The translations under genes and the position numbers were made by a program. The notes beneath the pieces are model-generated. The model was given only the letters and a program-made list of their open reading frames with translations, did not search any database and was not told the origin of the DNA. This document shows positions 8,896 to 20,900 of a stretch of 64,000 bases of DNA, in pieces (the first letter of the stretch is position 1; every line of letters starts with the position of its first letter). Source of the stretch: Paracentrotus lividus (Eukaryota; Echinodermata; Echinoidea; Camarodonta; Echinidae); the NCBI GenBank assembly GCA_940671915.1, contig CALNVZ010003433.1:50990526-51054525 (forward strand), read 5' to 3'.

Positions 8896-11800
8896 ATGTT
8901 GATTCTTAGGGGAGTCCTAATTAGACTCTACCCATTAAGTATTGAACGCAGGCGATCCCATTAGGCGAAAGAGAAGTAAGATCAGCTTGGGAGCAGGGGA
9001 AGGGGAGAAGAGGGCATTGTAGAAGGGGACTCATGGTCTCCTCCGCTCCGCATTCGCATACTGGCCTTCCTTCAGTGTCGATGCCCCATTTGGCCATTAA
9101 TACCTTGCAACGGCCGACTCCAGCCCGCAGGCTGTTCAAACAGAGCCAGAACGGCCAGGGTTCACGGGATCCTGATGGGAGGGACTCCTTGGGGCCGATG
9201 ATGACATTGTGGGGCGCAGACTCAAGATGGGTTGACCAAAGGTCTAACCTACAGTTGTGGGGGCTCTGGTTGAGGGGCACGGTAGAGTGAAGAAAACTGT
9301 GCCTGGATCTCAAACGCTTTGTCGTTGGCAAGGCATTGAAGAGAGGGTGGAGTGGATCATTTTCTTGTATAAGTTTCTCCTTTTGAGAGAGTGCAGACCT
9401 CCTGATGTGAGGAGGGGCGATGCCACTGAGGATGTAGAGATCGTCTACCTTGGTCGGTTTAACTCTTAACGTGCCATATTAATTTATAGGCAAAAAAGTA
9501 GACTTTATATTAAAATCTTTTAAAATGGTATGAAATAGCCTTGCTTGGTTTAAATGACTGGAAATCAATCCGCAGACATAATACAATCAACTGTGCTATT
9601 TGCAAAGCCTCTACTGCAAGCAATCAAGAGAAAATGAATTATTACGATTGTATAGATAATAAGTACAATTGCACGAAAACGTGTCCGTGGCACGCTAAGG
9701 GTTAAGGCAGCCTGTTATGGCCCTACACGCGTTGTTGAGTGATGGGTCTATCATTGAAGCATGTGCTGACCTGCACCAAACAGGACATGCATATTCTGCA
9801 GCTGAGTAGCAGAGGGCAAGGGCTGTTGTGCGGATGGTGCTTGCATCAGTGCCCCATTTTGAGTTAGCTAGCTTCTTCAGGATGCTGTTCCTGGCACTGA
9901 CCTTCTTCTTTGTTTTCAAGATGTGATTCTTGTAGGTGAGAGAGCGATCTAGAGTGACTCCAAGGTAGACTGGGTTGAAATTGTGCTCTATTTCCTTACC
10001 ATACCACTTGACCTTTAGTTGACGATTGGCCTCTCTATTTTTAAGATGGAAGGCGCTGATCTGCGTCTTGGAGGGATTCGCACAAAGGTGGTTGGATCCG
10101 TAGTATGGGACGAGACCATCCAGAGCAGATGAGAGTGTAGCTTCAATTTCCTCGAATGAGTCACACTGCGAGGCGATACAGAGGTCATCTGCATATATGA
10201 AGCTCCTAGTTTCTGGATGGACCGGCTGGTCATTGGTGTAGATGTTGAAGAGGAGAGGGGCAAGGACACTCCCTTGGGGTAGGCCATTCTTCTGGGTGCG
10301 CCATCTACTGTGGCTCCCATTGAGATCTACGAAGAAGCGCCTGTTGGATAGCATTGATTGGATGAGCTCTGTGAACTTCAGGTCTTTGGTCAGATCAAAG
10401 AGCTTCTTGGCTAGAATCCGATGATTGACAGTGTCGTAAGCTGCTGATAGGTCTACAAAAGCAGCTCCTGTGATCAGGCCCTTCTCAAAACCATCTTCAA
10501 TATGCTGAGTCAGGTTGAGTAGTTGCCCAGTACAGGACTTTCCAGGTCTGAAACCGGCCTGTTCAGGGATGAGATGGTCATCTACAAAGGTGGCAATCCG
10601 ATTCAGCAGGAGGCGCTCAAACAGCTTATAGGTGTGACATAGCAGGGAGATAGGTCTGTAGCTCTTTGGGACCGCTGGGTCTTTGCCTGGCTTTAGTAAG
10701 GCGATGACCTTGGATTTTCTCCAGATCTTGGGTATCTTGTTTGTGTCGAGGCAGGTGTTGAGCATGTTGAGGAGCCACTTGAGTGCTACAGGGCCAAGGT
10801 GTTTTATCTGCTCACAGAGAAGATCATCGAGCCCAGCTGCCTTGTTGTTCTCCATGGCTTTGATAGTACTACATAGCTCTAACAAGCTAAAGGGGTCGGT
10901 AAAACCATGGCGCTCTTGGGTACAGGAGGCCGCCATTACGGGAAGCTTTGCTCTCTTTGGGTGATGATCAGGGTTACCCTTGCTGTTCTCTAAGAGCTGG
11001 TGAGCCACTTGGTTTGCAGTCACCTCTGTTCTTGGTTTAGGTTTGGTGTAGTCGTTGCCAAGGATGCGGATGGTCTTCCACGCTTTCCTACTGCTGTGGG
11101 TCATGTCCGTGGACTCAATGAATTCCTGCCATTTCTTCCTTCTGCATTCAGCTATGGTCTTAGTAAGCTGGTCTCCAGCTTCTATGGTATCATCGCAGAA
11201 GGGGTCTGTCTGGAATTTATCTATGTACTCTCGATACAAGGCCTTCGAGTCGTCTGTGAGGCCTTGGATGAAGTTGGTACGGCAGCCACGAGGGATGTGT
11301 CGTCTCGAAGATTCCTTTACCAACTTGATGAAGGAGTCATAGTTGCTTGGAGTTGCAGGTAGATCCTTGATGGAGGAGTCAAGATCTTCAGCAAACTCTT
11401 TCCACTTAGCCTTCCTGAGGTTGAAACGACGACGGAGGGGGACTGGTCTAGGAGTGACAACAGCATTTACCCTAAGCCCAATTGGGCGGTGTTGAGTATG
11501 AGGGATAGGGTCGAAAACCAGCTTTTCACACTGGTTGGATATGGCACTTGAGACAAAAGCCAAGTCCGGGTTGTAGCCTCTTCGCCATCTTGCACTGTTA
11601 AAAGATGAAGGGCTTAGCATCATGGATGAGGGACAGTTGATGGGAGTCTGCCCAGGTCTCCACGAGTTCACCGTCATCGTTGGTGTCTGTGTAGCCCCAA
11701 GATGCACTGTGACTGTTAAAGTCACCTATTACGATGTTAATGTCACTATCAGTGGCTGCATTGGGGACATCAAAGGGTACTGCTGGAGGTTTATACACAG

Positions 11801-12311
11801 AGCTCACACTTATCCCTAACAGGTTGATGGAGAGGATTTCAACATCATTCGTGTCAGACAGGGAGGTGTTATCGACTGTCAGCCCATGACGTACAAAGAT
11901 GGCACTGCCATATTTTTCATGTGATCTTTCTAGGGCAAGGGTCATACCCGGGACGCGAGGGCGGATGGAGGAGGGACCACGATGGGTTTCCTGTAGACAA
12001 AGGATATCACATTGATGATCCTTGCAGACATCTGCTAGAAGGTCTTGTTTGATGCCCGTTAAACCTTCGATGTTAGACGAGATAATGCTCAGGGCCGGTC
12101 CTAAAAAGGACCCAAGTGTTTGACCCTGGGCTCCGTCAACAATAGTAGTTTGGAGAGGCATGAAGGTACAATGAGGAAAGGTAATCAGTAAGATAACAAA
12201 GTTTGACAGAGAGAGAGAGGGAAAGGTAATAGAAAGATTCGCAAACTGGAAAACAGCCTGACAGGGATCGCCGCGTGAAGGCTCTTTCTGTGACCCCCAT
12301 GTAGTAATCAA
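8896..12311 (-). mobile_element. Jockey-like APE-type LINE, split by a MITE
   Basis: Read on the - strand. An apurinic-endonuclease-like domain lies at 11598-12311 (ILCLQETHRGPSS, then INIVIGDFNSHSASWGYTDT). RT lies at 9706-11725, with KSYRPISLLCHTYKLFERLL, motif A FVDLSAAYDTVNH, GLPQGSVLAPLLFNIYTND and the catalytic FIYADDLCIAS. A C-terminal tail at 8921-9331 has LNSLRAGVGRCKVLMAKWG and a CECGAEETM zinc-knuckle-like motif. Endonuclease and RT are in different frames, shifted near 11605-11612. The tail is separated from RT by the MITE at 9459-9705. A long open RT frame suggests a fairly young copy. Confidence 0.9.
9459..9705. mobile_element. TTAA-flanked MITE (piggyBac-like ends) inside the LINE
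   Basis: A 247-bp insert lies exactly where the LINE protein is interrupted (CRAITGCLNP on one side, DDLYILSGIAPP on the other). It is flanked by TTAA at 9459-9462 and 9702-9705. The ends form an imperfect inverted repeat: CTCTTAACGTGCCA on the left, and TGGCACGCTAAGGG on the right, whose complement is CCCTTAGCGTGCCA. TTAA targets and CCC-type ends are the signature of piggyBac relatives. It has no coding capacity. Confidence 0.8.
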
Positions 12312-12324
12312 AATGATTGATGTA

Positions 12325-12351
12325 GTGTTTTGATGTAGTAATCAAAACACT
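12325..12351. other. Short perfect hairpin
   Basis: AGTGTTTTGAT and ATCAAAACACT face each other across a 6-base loop between the LINE 5' end and the large inverted repeat. It may be the terminal sequence of one of the neighbouring elements. No function is assigned. Confidence 0.5.
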
Positions 12352-12365
12352 GTTGACATATAAAC

Positions 12366-14333
12366 ACAAAACAAAAAGAAAGATCCCCCTATTTCAGATA
12401 TCAATAATTTTTTAACCAGGAGGAATTTTGAAAATCTAATTACATGTCCATGTAGGGAATTTAATTAGCTACCATAAGACCGACTTTTAGGAAAAATCAT
12501 CAAGTCATGCTTCAGTGATTAAAGGTTGAATGCAAAAATGTCATTTTTTGAAGTTCACATGCCTAAAATCGCAACTTTGATTCAATGGAATCAGACCCAT
12601 TTTCAGATTTTAAACAATTTACACGTCAGAGTGTATGCAAAACGTGCTTCCCAACATACGGAAATGAAATTTGCGTCAAAATTCACGGTTGAGTGAGCAT
12701 GCAGCAAAAATTGCCCAAACTGCGATTTTTACTTCTTTGCCATGGTAAAATCGATCAAATGTGAGGGAATTCCTGTTTTGGAAGTGTATGTAACCAATAT
12801 CCATCCATTCACGGTTGAATGAACCCATCAATCAACCAAAAAATTGGCCATTTTAGAATTACGAAGAGTCATTGTAGTAATTTTATGCACTAGAAAGCAT
12901 CTCAATCACATTTTTTTGGTTTTATTTATATTCTTTTGGCACGTTTCAATGATCCTATGGCATTTTTTCAAAAATTCATGCTTCAGTGAGCACGTGAGGC
13001 TAGAAAAGCCCTTTTCTTACGTACGGACTAAAATTCAAATTCTTACTTTGATTGAATATAACAATTCTTTTCAGGGAGTACGTTCGATTTTATTTTCACA
13101 AAAATCCCGATGTTTCACGCCTCAGTGGGCACAAGATACAAGAAAATCATGAAAATGAGAAGAAAGTTTGGGGCTTCGTCATGGTTCAGTGACTTTTCGA
13201 ATACGTAATTTGAATCAAGATCATGTTAGTTAGAGATCAGTTGAAGCTGTGTGCCAAGTTTTGTGACATAACTCACGGTCAAATTAACAATAACCATCAA
13301 TGAAATTGGCTGAATTTCACGTTTGTCAGGTATTGATTTCCTCCTCCATTGACTTTATGTACAGAGGTTTAACAAAAGTTTAACAAAAGTGAAATTTGGC
13401 ATATTTTAATTGCCAGTTTTTGTCCATTTGACTGTGAATTAGTGTATGAAACTTTGCACAAAGCTTAAACTGGTCTCTAACTAACATGATCATTACTCAA
13501 ATTACGTATTCGAAAAGTCTCTGAACCATGACGAAGCCTGAAACTTTCTTCTTATTTTCATTTTTTTCTTGTATCTTGTGCCCACTGAGGCGTGAAACAT
13601 CGGGATTTTTGTGAAAATAAAATCGAACGTACTCCCTGAAAAGAATTGTTATATTCAATCAAAGTAAGAATTTGAATTTTAGTCCGTACGTAAGAAAAGG
13701 GCTTTTCTAGCCTCACGTGCTCACTGAAGCATGAATTTTTGAAAAAATGCCATAGGATCATTGAAACGTGCCAAAAGAATATAAATAAAACCAAAAAAAT
13801 GTGATTGAGATGCTTTCTAGTGCATAAAATTACTACAATGACTCTTCGTAATTCTAAAATGGCCTATTTTTTGGTTGATTGATGGGTTCATTCAACCGTG
13901 AATGGATGGATATTGGTTGCATACACTTCCAAAACAGGAATTCCCTCACATTTGATCGATTTTACCATGGCAAAGAAGTAAAAATCGCAGTTTGGGCAGT
14001 TTTTGCTGCATGCTCACTCAACCGTGAAATTTGACGCAAATTTCATTTCCGTATGTTGGGAAGCACGTTTTGCATACATTCTGACATGTAAATTGTTTAA
14101 AATCTGAAAATGGGTCAGATATCATTGAAGTTGTGATTTTAGGCTTGTGAACTTCAAAAAATGACATTTTTGCATTAAACCATTAATCACTGAAGCATGA
14201 CTTGATGATTTTTTACCTATGGTACATGTAGCTTATTAAATTTCCTACATGGACATATAATCAGATTTTTAAAATTCCTCCTGGTTAAAAAATTATTGAT
14301 ATCTGAAATAGGGGGAACTTTCTTTTTGTTTTG
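12366..14333. mobile_element. Large foldback element (two arms of about 0.96 kb)
   Basis: The two halves are inverted copies of each other around about 13350. CAAAACAAAAAGAAAG at 12366 pairs with the complement ending at 14333. Landmarks such as TTCAGATATCAATAATTTTT, ACTTCCAAAACAGGAATTCC and TTTTCGAATACGTAATTTGA appear in both arms. The loop is only about 50 bases. Mirror-image reading frames in the arms (12844-13152 + and 13558-13794 -) are copies of each other and have no recognisable protein. A shorter relative lies at 61.1-61.7 kb. Confidence 0.9.
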
Positions 14334-14389
14334 GTTGAAGACCCAGATATAAAGAAATACTGTTTTAACACCTAACACTGCTTGGGCTC

Positions 14390-15060
14390 TTCTGAAAAGG
14401 GGGGGGGGGGGGGGGGGCTAATTTAGCCCCCCCTGAGATCTTGGTCGTTGACCGTGGGATCGCCATGAAATGAATCCATGATCGCCATGGCACGCACGTC
14501 CCTTGTGGCCCAATCTCCGTACTTGCATAGTTAATTTTTCCGAAAAATGTTTTGTTTTAATCATATATGCTAATTATGCTAATTTATGCATGAAATCATA
14601 CTTTTTGCTCTAATTCACTAAATATAGCTCCTAGAATGCTAATATTCTTGGTGTAAATGTTCTTTATTGCATTCCTATTAATTGTTCTTGTGAAATTTTC
14701 TGGTATCCAAATGATTTTCTTATGTATGGTTTTTTTGAAGAAATTGGTCCGCTACATTATATTTGTCATAAATAGCAGCAAATAAAATGATAGTTATCAA
14801 TAAAAGCAAAGTTAATCGCTTATTTATAAATTTTAGCCCTAAACACAATTTGTATTGACCTTGTACATGAAATCACATTTTTGAGCAATTTTGGGTCTGA
14901 CGCACGCTTACAAAATTATGCATAACTCGCGAACCAGGTAACAATTGATGTGCAAGTCTTTTAAGAAAACACTCATGGCTTTAGCTTCTCGTGTCAAAAA
15001 TTTATCGTGAAAAATGTTGAGGGGGGGGGGGCTAAATTAGCACCCCCTCCCTGGCAGATT
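14390..15060. mobile_element. G-run-bounded non-autonomous element, copy 2
   Basis: It starts with an A/G run of about 20 G followed by CTAATTTAGCCCCCCC and ends with a second G-run followed by CTAAATTAGCACCCCCTCC. The two ends can pair. The inner AT-rich part shares GCTAATTTATGCATGAAATC with the element at 7.8-8.5 kb. No coding capacity was seen. It is probably a MITE, class unknown. Confidence 0.7.
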
Positions 15061-15457
15061 GGGGTTAAGCTGAGTTTTGAAAGTAGTTCTCAGATCACAG
15101 AGATATCAGATGCAGGGATGCTACTTTTAAGACTTACATGTAAGTAGGCATGTTCCTACTTTTTAAACTTGTTTTGGGCCATAGGAAAATTAACACCTTT
15201 TTTTTTGGGGGGGGGGGGTACCTACTGTCCTCAGATGTCAGAGCAAAGGACTTTTCCATGGACTAATTACAGCTCTGGTTTAACAAATATGCTGTTTTGT
15301 TATCAAAATTTATTCATGGGGTTTATAAACATGTATGTTACAATGTGAGTAAATAGTTTTACCTAAATTAGAGGATCAAACAACTATTGGACTTCCCTAA
15401 TAAATAGTTTGAGTGAATATCAAAATCAATCAATCAAAATCTCTATTCCCCTTTCAG
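15061..15457. other. Intron 4, 3' part
   Basis: AT-rich intron with a T-run/G-run near 15200-15225, ending in the acceptor CCCCTTTCAG of exon 5. No gene was seen. Confidence 0.6.
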
Positions 15458-15716
15458 CTGGTTTAATATTGATCCTGACACTGGAAACATTACTGTGTCG
15501 GCTGCTGCAGATTTCAATGCTGAGTTGCTGAGTGTATACTTCTTAACATGCTTAGTTCATGATGGAGAGAGAGTATCTACATCGCTACTGAACGTCACAA
15601 TTACTGATGTAAATGACGAAGAACCAGAGTTCCAGTTTGAGAGCTACATTGAGTCCATTTCAGAGTATAACATGGATGACTTGGGGGAGGATGAATTATA
15701 TATTCTTGAGGTTGTG
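15458..15716 (+). CDS. Large cadherin, exon 5 (EC half and linker)
   Basis: The exon is 259 nt, phase 2 to 0, acceptor CCCCTTTCAG and donor GTGAGT. The first base completes a codon started in exon 4, followed by 86 codons. WFNIDPDTGNITVS is the classic F-x-I-D-x-x-T-G-x-I motif. CLVHDGERVSTSLLNVTIT is the last strand of the repeat, then DVNDEEPEF is the linker. The following repeat begins FESYIESISEYN and ends at LYILEVV, ready for the ATDAD of exon 6. Confidence 0.93.
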
Positions 15717-16212
15717 GTGAGTCAACTGTTTTAAGAGGGAACCGAAATAGTTCTAGCAAGAATTGCTCCAGGCTTTATTTTATCTGAGATGTAGCGTTAG
15801 GTTTAGTGTTGCAATAGGGTCTTATGTTATTTTTAGGGTTAAGTACATTTATAGTGTTTAGTCTAAGGCTGAAGCTAGTGTTTGAGATTGACTGCGGAAC
15901 AACTGTTGCTAGAACAAATGTGACATTTTCTCATATAACCTTTAATATATCTTTCTGTATGCCTCTATCAAAAGGAGTTATGGAGCTATTAAGAATAAAG
16001 AGGCACATCATGTTCCCAAAATCAAGATGATAAAGAGGGCCATAACAACTACTGCTCAACACCCTTCATATACCAATGCTGTATCAAAGGAAGACCAAAT
16101 TTAAAATATAGGGAAGGGAGGGGGGAATAGCAAAAAAAAAGCGGGGCAGTCAATTGTTTTTTTTTTGGAGGGGGGGGGGGGGATGGGTGCAGCATAGCCT
16201 TGCCAACCTTTA
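15717..16212. other. Intron 5, 5' part up to the duplicated block
   Basis: AT-rich intron with no gene. Two purine/G runs lie near 16115-16180. At 16213 the sequence becomes homologous to 38411 onward, starting with the shared GATCTCCTTCCC. Confidence 0.6.
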
Positions 16213-16614
16213 GATCTCCTTCCCCAACCAGTTATCTTTTTCACATAACTCTTAAAGCACATCAAATATCCATAAGTAAGAAATGAGAAATAAAGATTGT
16301 TTTCGAACCAATTTCATGAAAATATCAACCATTGACAGAAGTAAGAAAAATCGAACAATTAACATACTGTGTATTCACAAAAATAAATCATCTCACACAA
16401 TGTCTGTAAAGGCTCTCCATATTCATAGCCTTATTAGCTAGACTACTATCGGTGCACAAACATTTAATGAATTTTCGCTTACCCTACCCTTTAAATTACT
16501 TATTCCGTTTTTTATACATTGTTTTTCAGGGGCGCTGTAAACACATCCAGATACCTTCACTAATATATAGAGATTATTGCTTCATAGTTAGTTCTATTCG
16601 TTTATTGCCTACAG

Positions 16615-16829
16615 GCAACAGATGCTGATATTGATATATCCAATAGGATGCTAAAATACTCATTGAAGTGAAACAAAGAAGGAAAGTTGGCATCAATTCA
16701 ACTACTGGTGTGACTCAAGGCAGTGAGCATTGATCGAAACAGAAAATGCTACTATAACTTGGTTCATGGCAACTGATAGCGGTACTCCCCCCGTTGTCAG
16801 GCACCACCATTGTCATCGTAAATATTGAG
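16615..16829 (+). pseudogene. Damaged duplicate of exon 6
   Basis: The stretch matches exon 6 at 38879-39103 but is 10 bases shorter. It begins GCAACAGATGCTGATATTGA and ends AATATTGAG before a GTAACA donor. Single-base losses (for example in CTCATTGAAGTGAAACAAAG) destroy the frame. Both splice sites survive. Not a usable exon. Confidence 0.88.
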
Positions 16830-17132
16830 GTAACAGACTACTTTTATCTCTTGTTATGTTTTATGTATATTATACAAGTTGAATTTTCCTGTACAAATAA
16901 AATAGAAAAAACAATATAATATTAAGAGAAATGCACTGGATTTGTGAAGATATTGTTTTATTGTTGTCAATGTTTTTATCTTTGATTTGTGTTGTTATCT
17001 ATACATTTTAAGAATGAAAGCAAAAAAATAAAGCTCTGATCCATTGCCAAACAAAGCTGTCACATGTAACCCAAGGGCTGCATGTATTTAAAGTACTGTA
17101 TAATGAGCAGTTTATGTAATTCATAGCCCAAC

Positions 17133-17352
17133 CTAACCCGTTGAATACTGAGAACTTTTTCAAATGAATCGTGTATGTGAAGCATGTTTGCAACAATTGT
17201 TTCATTTAAAGGTGAAACAAAAAACACATATAAATATCAATGTCTAATAATTTCAATTATAAAAATTTTCATAAATATCATGGAATAATTAGTAAATTAA
17301 ACAAGCGAACGCGATGTTCTCTATTTGTCAGGGTTAGTACTCAACGGGTTGT
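17133..17352. mobile_element. Duplicate of the CCCGTTGA-ended MITE
   Basis: Left end AACCCGTTGAATACTGAG and right end AGTACTCAACGGGTTGTTA face each other, as in the cleaner copy at 39419-39645. Same short element seen through the duplicated block. Confidence 0.6.
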
Positions 17353-17420
17353 TATTATGCTGTTGGTAAAATGGACTGAATATTCAATTTCATCTTTATC
17401 AATATTGTTTGGTCATGTAG

Positions 17421-17489
17421 GAATTGAATGAAATGATCCTAGTTCTTGACGGACACGTACAATGCGGAGGTGGAGATGCAGAGTTGTGA
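17421..17489 (+). pseudogene. Damaged duplicate of exon 7
   Basis: The stretch corresponds to 39725-39800. Several single-base losses turn GATGTGAATGATAATGATCC into GAATTGAATGAAATGATCC, so the D-V-N-D-N linker is no longer encoded. The donor GTAAGT survives. Confidence 0.85.
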
Positions 17490-17879
17490 GTAAGTTTTTT
17501 TATCAGAGGAGATACTTAGGTATAATAATGACAGTAAATATGAAGACTTATAATGCGATAATCCACTAAACCACGGTGCTAAGCACACATGTGGCTTGCA
17601 GGTACATGATGAGATGGCAGTTTTCTCTAAATGATTATCCCTAAAATAGCTGTTAAGCATATGTTAACAGTGATTTTTTGTTTTTGGTGAAAGCTAATAC
17701 ATAAATATTTATAGCTGCCCATTTAATAGCACGATACTTTGATACCATATTAAGCAGGACAAACTTGTAGAGCAGTTGATAAGAACTGAAGTGGATTTTG
17801 TTGTGCCTTAATATAACTTCCATGCTATTTCTAATTTTCTCAAAGCAATGAAAATACATTAGTGACAATTATTATTATA

Positions 17880-17931
17880 TTTTATTTATATTATCATATC
17901 TATATTATATATATTAATTATAATTATTATA

Positions 17932-17963
<32 letters not shown>

Positions 17964-20900
17964 ATTTATTATGATAACAGGACAAGTCCGTATTTTTCTT
18001 GAAAGACTTTGCTTTAACAAAAGCACGAAGTGATTTCAAGTGCAACTAGTTCCAAGTGTTTTCGAATAATTTCTAGTTGTGCGAGAATCGCTGCTTGAGA
18101 TCGAGATCTGGTTCGGGAAGATCTTGGTGATGAGGCCCTCGATCCCTCTTCACCAATCCCCGGTGACCAATCACAGGGTGACTTCTGCCTTGATGTTCCA
18201 CATTCGTTGGATCTCAATCCTCAGGTCTTGATATTCAGGTTGTCCTTCCTGACTGCGAGTATATGTGTGAGGGACGGATACTTCGATGATGTTAACTTGT
18301 TTCTCCTCTCTTACGAGATGTCTGGCTGTTACAGTTGAAGCCGCTGCCTGCGCCATTATGCCGCAGTTCAATATATGGACTTTTATCACCAGGGGATTGT
18401 CTGTGGCGATGTTCCCATGATGGTCACATGCTTGAGTCCACGATCTTTAGAAGTTGCCAGTGTATATTTGGCAATGTTATCATGTCTGCTGATATTTCTG
18501 TTTGGGCCAAGAGGGCATCCTGAATCCAGACATTAGAGTCTCAGGTCTTTCCCACATACTCTGCACGTGTCCCTACATCTGATTGCAGATGGATTTCTCA
18601 TATGCCCGTGTCTTGATTACTGATCTTGTATGGCAATATAAACCCTTCCGTTTCTCCTTTCAGACACAGACGATTGCCATCCGTGGGTGTTCTTTTTTTC
18701 AACGAACTGCGATTCGATGTGTTCGTGGGACCGTGTAGACGTTTTGCCTGTATATTTCCTGCAATCTTTGTTGAAGGAACGCTTCAGTTTCTGTTTCTCA
18801 GCTTTCTCCCGACTGGTAGAGCTATCTGGATCTGTCAATGTCTCAATGCTTGAGTACATGAGTAAATTGGCTGGGCTTTATAATAATACAGAGATATGTT
18901 TGTCAATGTATCCTTGGGGCTGGATAGGTAATGGCAGCTGTATAACTCAATTCCATACCGTTTCATCTGCTGAGACTCTCCTCCAAGTCGCGGGGGAGAT
19001 ACAACCTTTCAACAGCAGCTTTTGGGTGGTGAAGTCTGTGCATTGTCAATTGCTTCCTTGTCATGACATCCAGCCCTCGTAAATCCTCGATTTTCCAGTT
19101 TATTATTCCAAAACATATACCTTACACGGGATAGCAGTGTATTGAAGCCTCCATCTTGTTTTTGGCGTTAAGTTCAGATTCATAATGACCTCATCTGTGC
19201 TTGTACTCTGTCTTTGCTTCTCTTCATTAGTTGTGCTGTGCTGTCATTCCTATCATGCCAGTATTTGTGAGGTGGATTCATTCGTCAGTTCTTGATTGAT
19301 ACTTCCTCGTCAAATAGGGGATATCACCTGCCCCACCTTCTTCCGCGGATAAGTGAATCTTAGCACATTTTCAATGCCAAATTCCTCCGAATGTATCTGT
19401 GAATGTTTAACAAGCTTATCAGACTTGAGTCACATCATTTTTTGCATACAGCGATGTCATCCATGTAGACAAATGATTTACTGTCCCCGTAAATCACACC
19501 TTATATCTATATCCAAAGTTTGTAGCTTGCAAGAGGGAGGATCTGGGTTGAGAGCAAGACAGAAGAAGGGGGACAATGAATCTCCCTGAAATATCCTCTC
19601 TGATCCGGACTCCGTCTACCTTCGTTGATATGCGCTGTTGTTATGTCAGAGTTGTGTTCCACAACTTCATGCTTTCAGTATGCCAGTATGAGTGTGGTTG
19701 ATATGATACACTCCATAACTTTGATGATCCAGCTGGTGTGATACACTATGTATGCCTTTTTGTATCTATCCATGCCATGATAAGATTCGTTTGTCTCTGA
19801 CGAGCATCCCGGTGATAGCCTTATTTGTCAAGAGGTGGCCTTTGCATCCTTTCCCCCTTTCGGCAGCCTTTCTGTGAGACCACATGATGTCATTGTCGTC
19901 GATATGCGCTCAATGTGCCTGCAAGCGTGTGATGTAAGTAGCTGTACATGATTGAGGCATTGATTGGCCGTTTCTTGGCTTTTGTTGAGTCATGTCTTTG
20001 TAAGAAGGTAAGTTCTCCGAGGCAGCACATGCTTCGATATGTGACTCCTGACTATGTCATTGATGGCATGTAGGAAGGAATGTGAGGTACAAATTTTTAT
20101 CCAGAAATTCTGCAGGCCTCTGGTCCAGACTATTCCCAGTTCTGTGAGCTCTTTATGATATATTGAAGCCTTGATAATGTCAAATCCGTCAGTTGCGTGA
20201 CTGGTACATGTTCCCATTCCCTTTCCAGACTGTATCCAAGGAGCTTCTCTGAGGACATCATCTCCCATAGGGCCTCCAGTATCTGCTCGTTTCCTCTGTC
20301 GGTGGGCGCTCTAACGTCAAAACGCTTGCGTTGATCGTAGTTCACGAAAGAACTTCTTTCTATTTCATGAAGAGTTGTTCGTCGCTTGAATGCATTACTC
20401 TTCTTGTGGATCTCTTGATTCGTTGTTTCAAAGCAGTTATCTTCATCTGAGAAGTATTCAATAACAATTAACGCTTCCTCTGTTTCTTCCGCTATACCGG
20501 TATTCTTTCAATCTTTGCCCATTACTCCATCTTCTATTGATTGGGTGTTTCCTTCCCATATTCTCCTGCTGGTGCAGCATCTTGTGAATCTCGTATCTTT
20601 GATGTATCGTCTTTTCCCATTCCGGCTTATCGGTTGTGTTCCACATTTTGATGGGGGAATGATTTCTAGTCCAATTTTGTTCAACAACAGTCTGCCCGGC
20701 CAAAGTAGGCATTTATCATCCTCATATCCGAGGGATTTGGGCTCCCCTCTTTTAGTAGTTTACTAAACTACGCTGACATTCTAACAAAAAACTAAATATA
20801 CAAGGTGGTGTGCAACATTCTATGTGTCAATCTTTGGCCAAATGATGCGGTCGCGTCACTCTTGGTATTTCCTTACAATTCTATAGTTTTAACTATTCAA

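Noticed and set aside
11000-11362. Gene on the + strand
   Set aside because: Shadow of the antisense RT frame of the LINE at 9706-11725.
12844-13152. Small conserved protein encoded twice (also 13558-13794 on the other strand)
   Set aside because: The two frames are the same sequence in the two arms of the foldback element. The similarity comes from the inverted repeat, not from protein conservation.
15770-15850. Telomere-like TTAGGG repeat
   Set aside because: Only scattered TTAGGTTTAG and TTAGGGTTAA words without a regular hexamer array.
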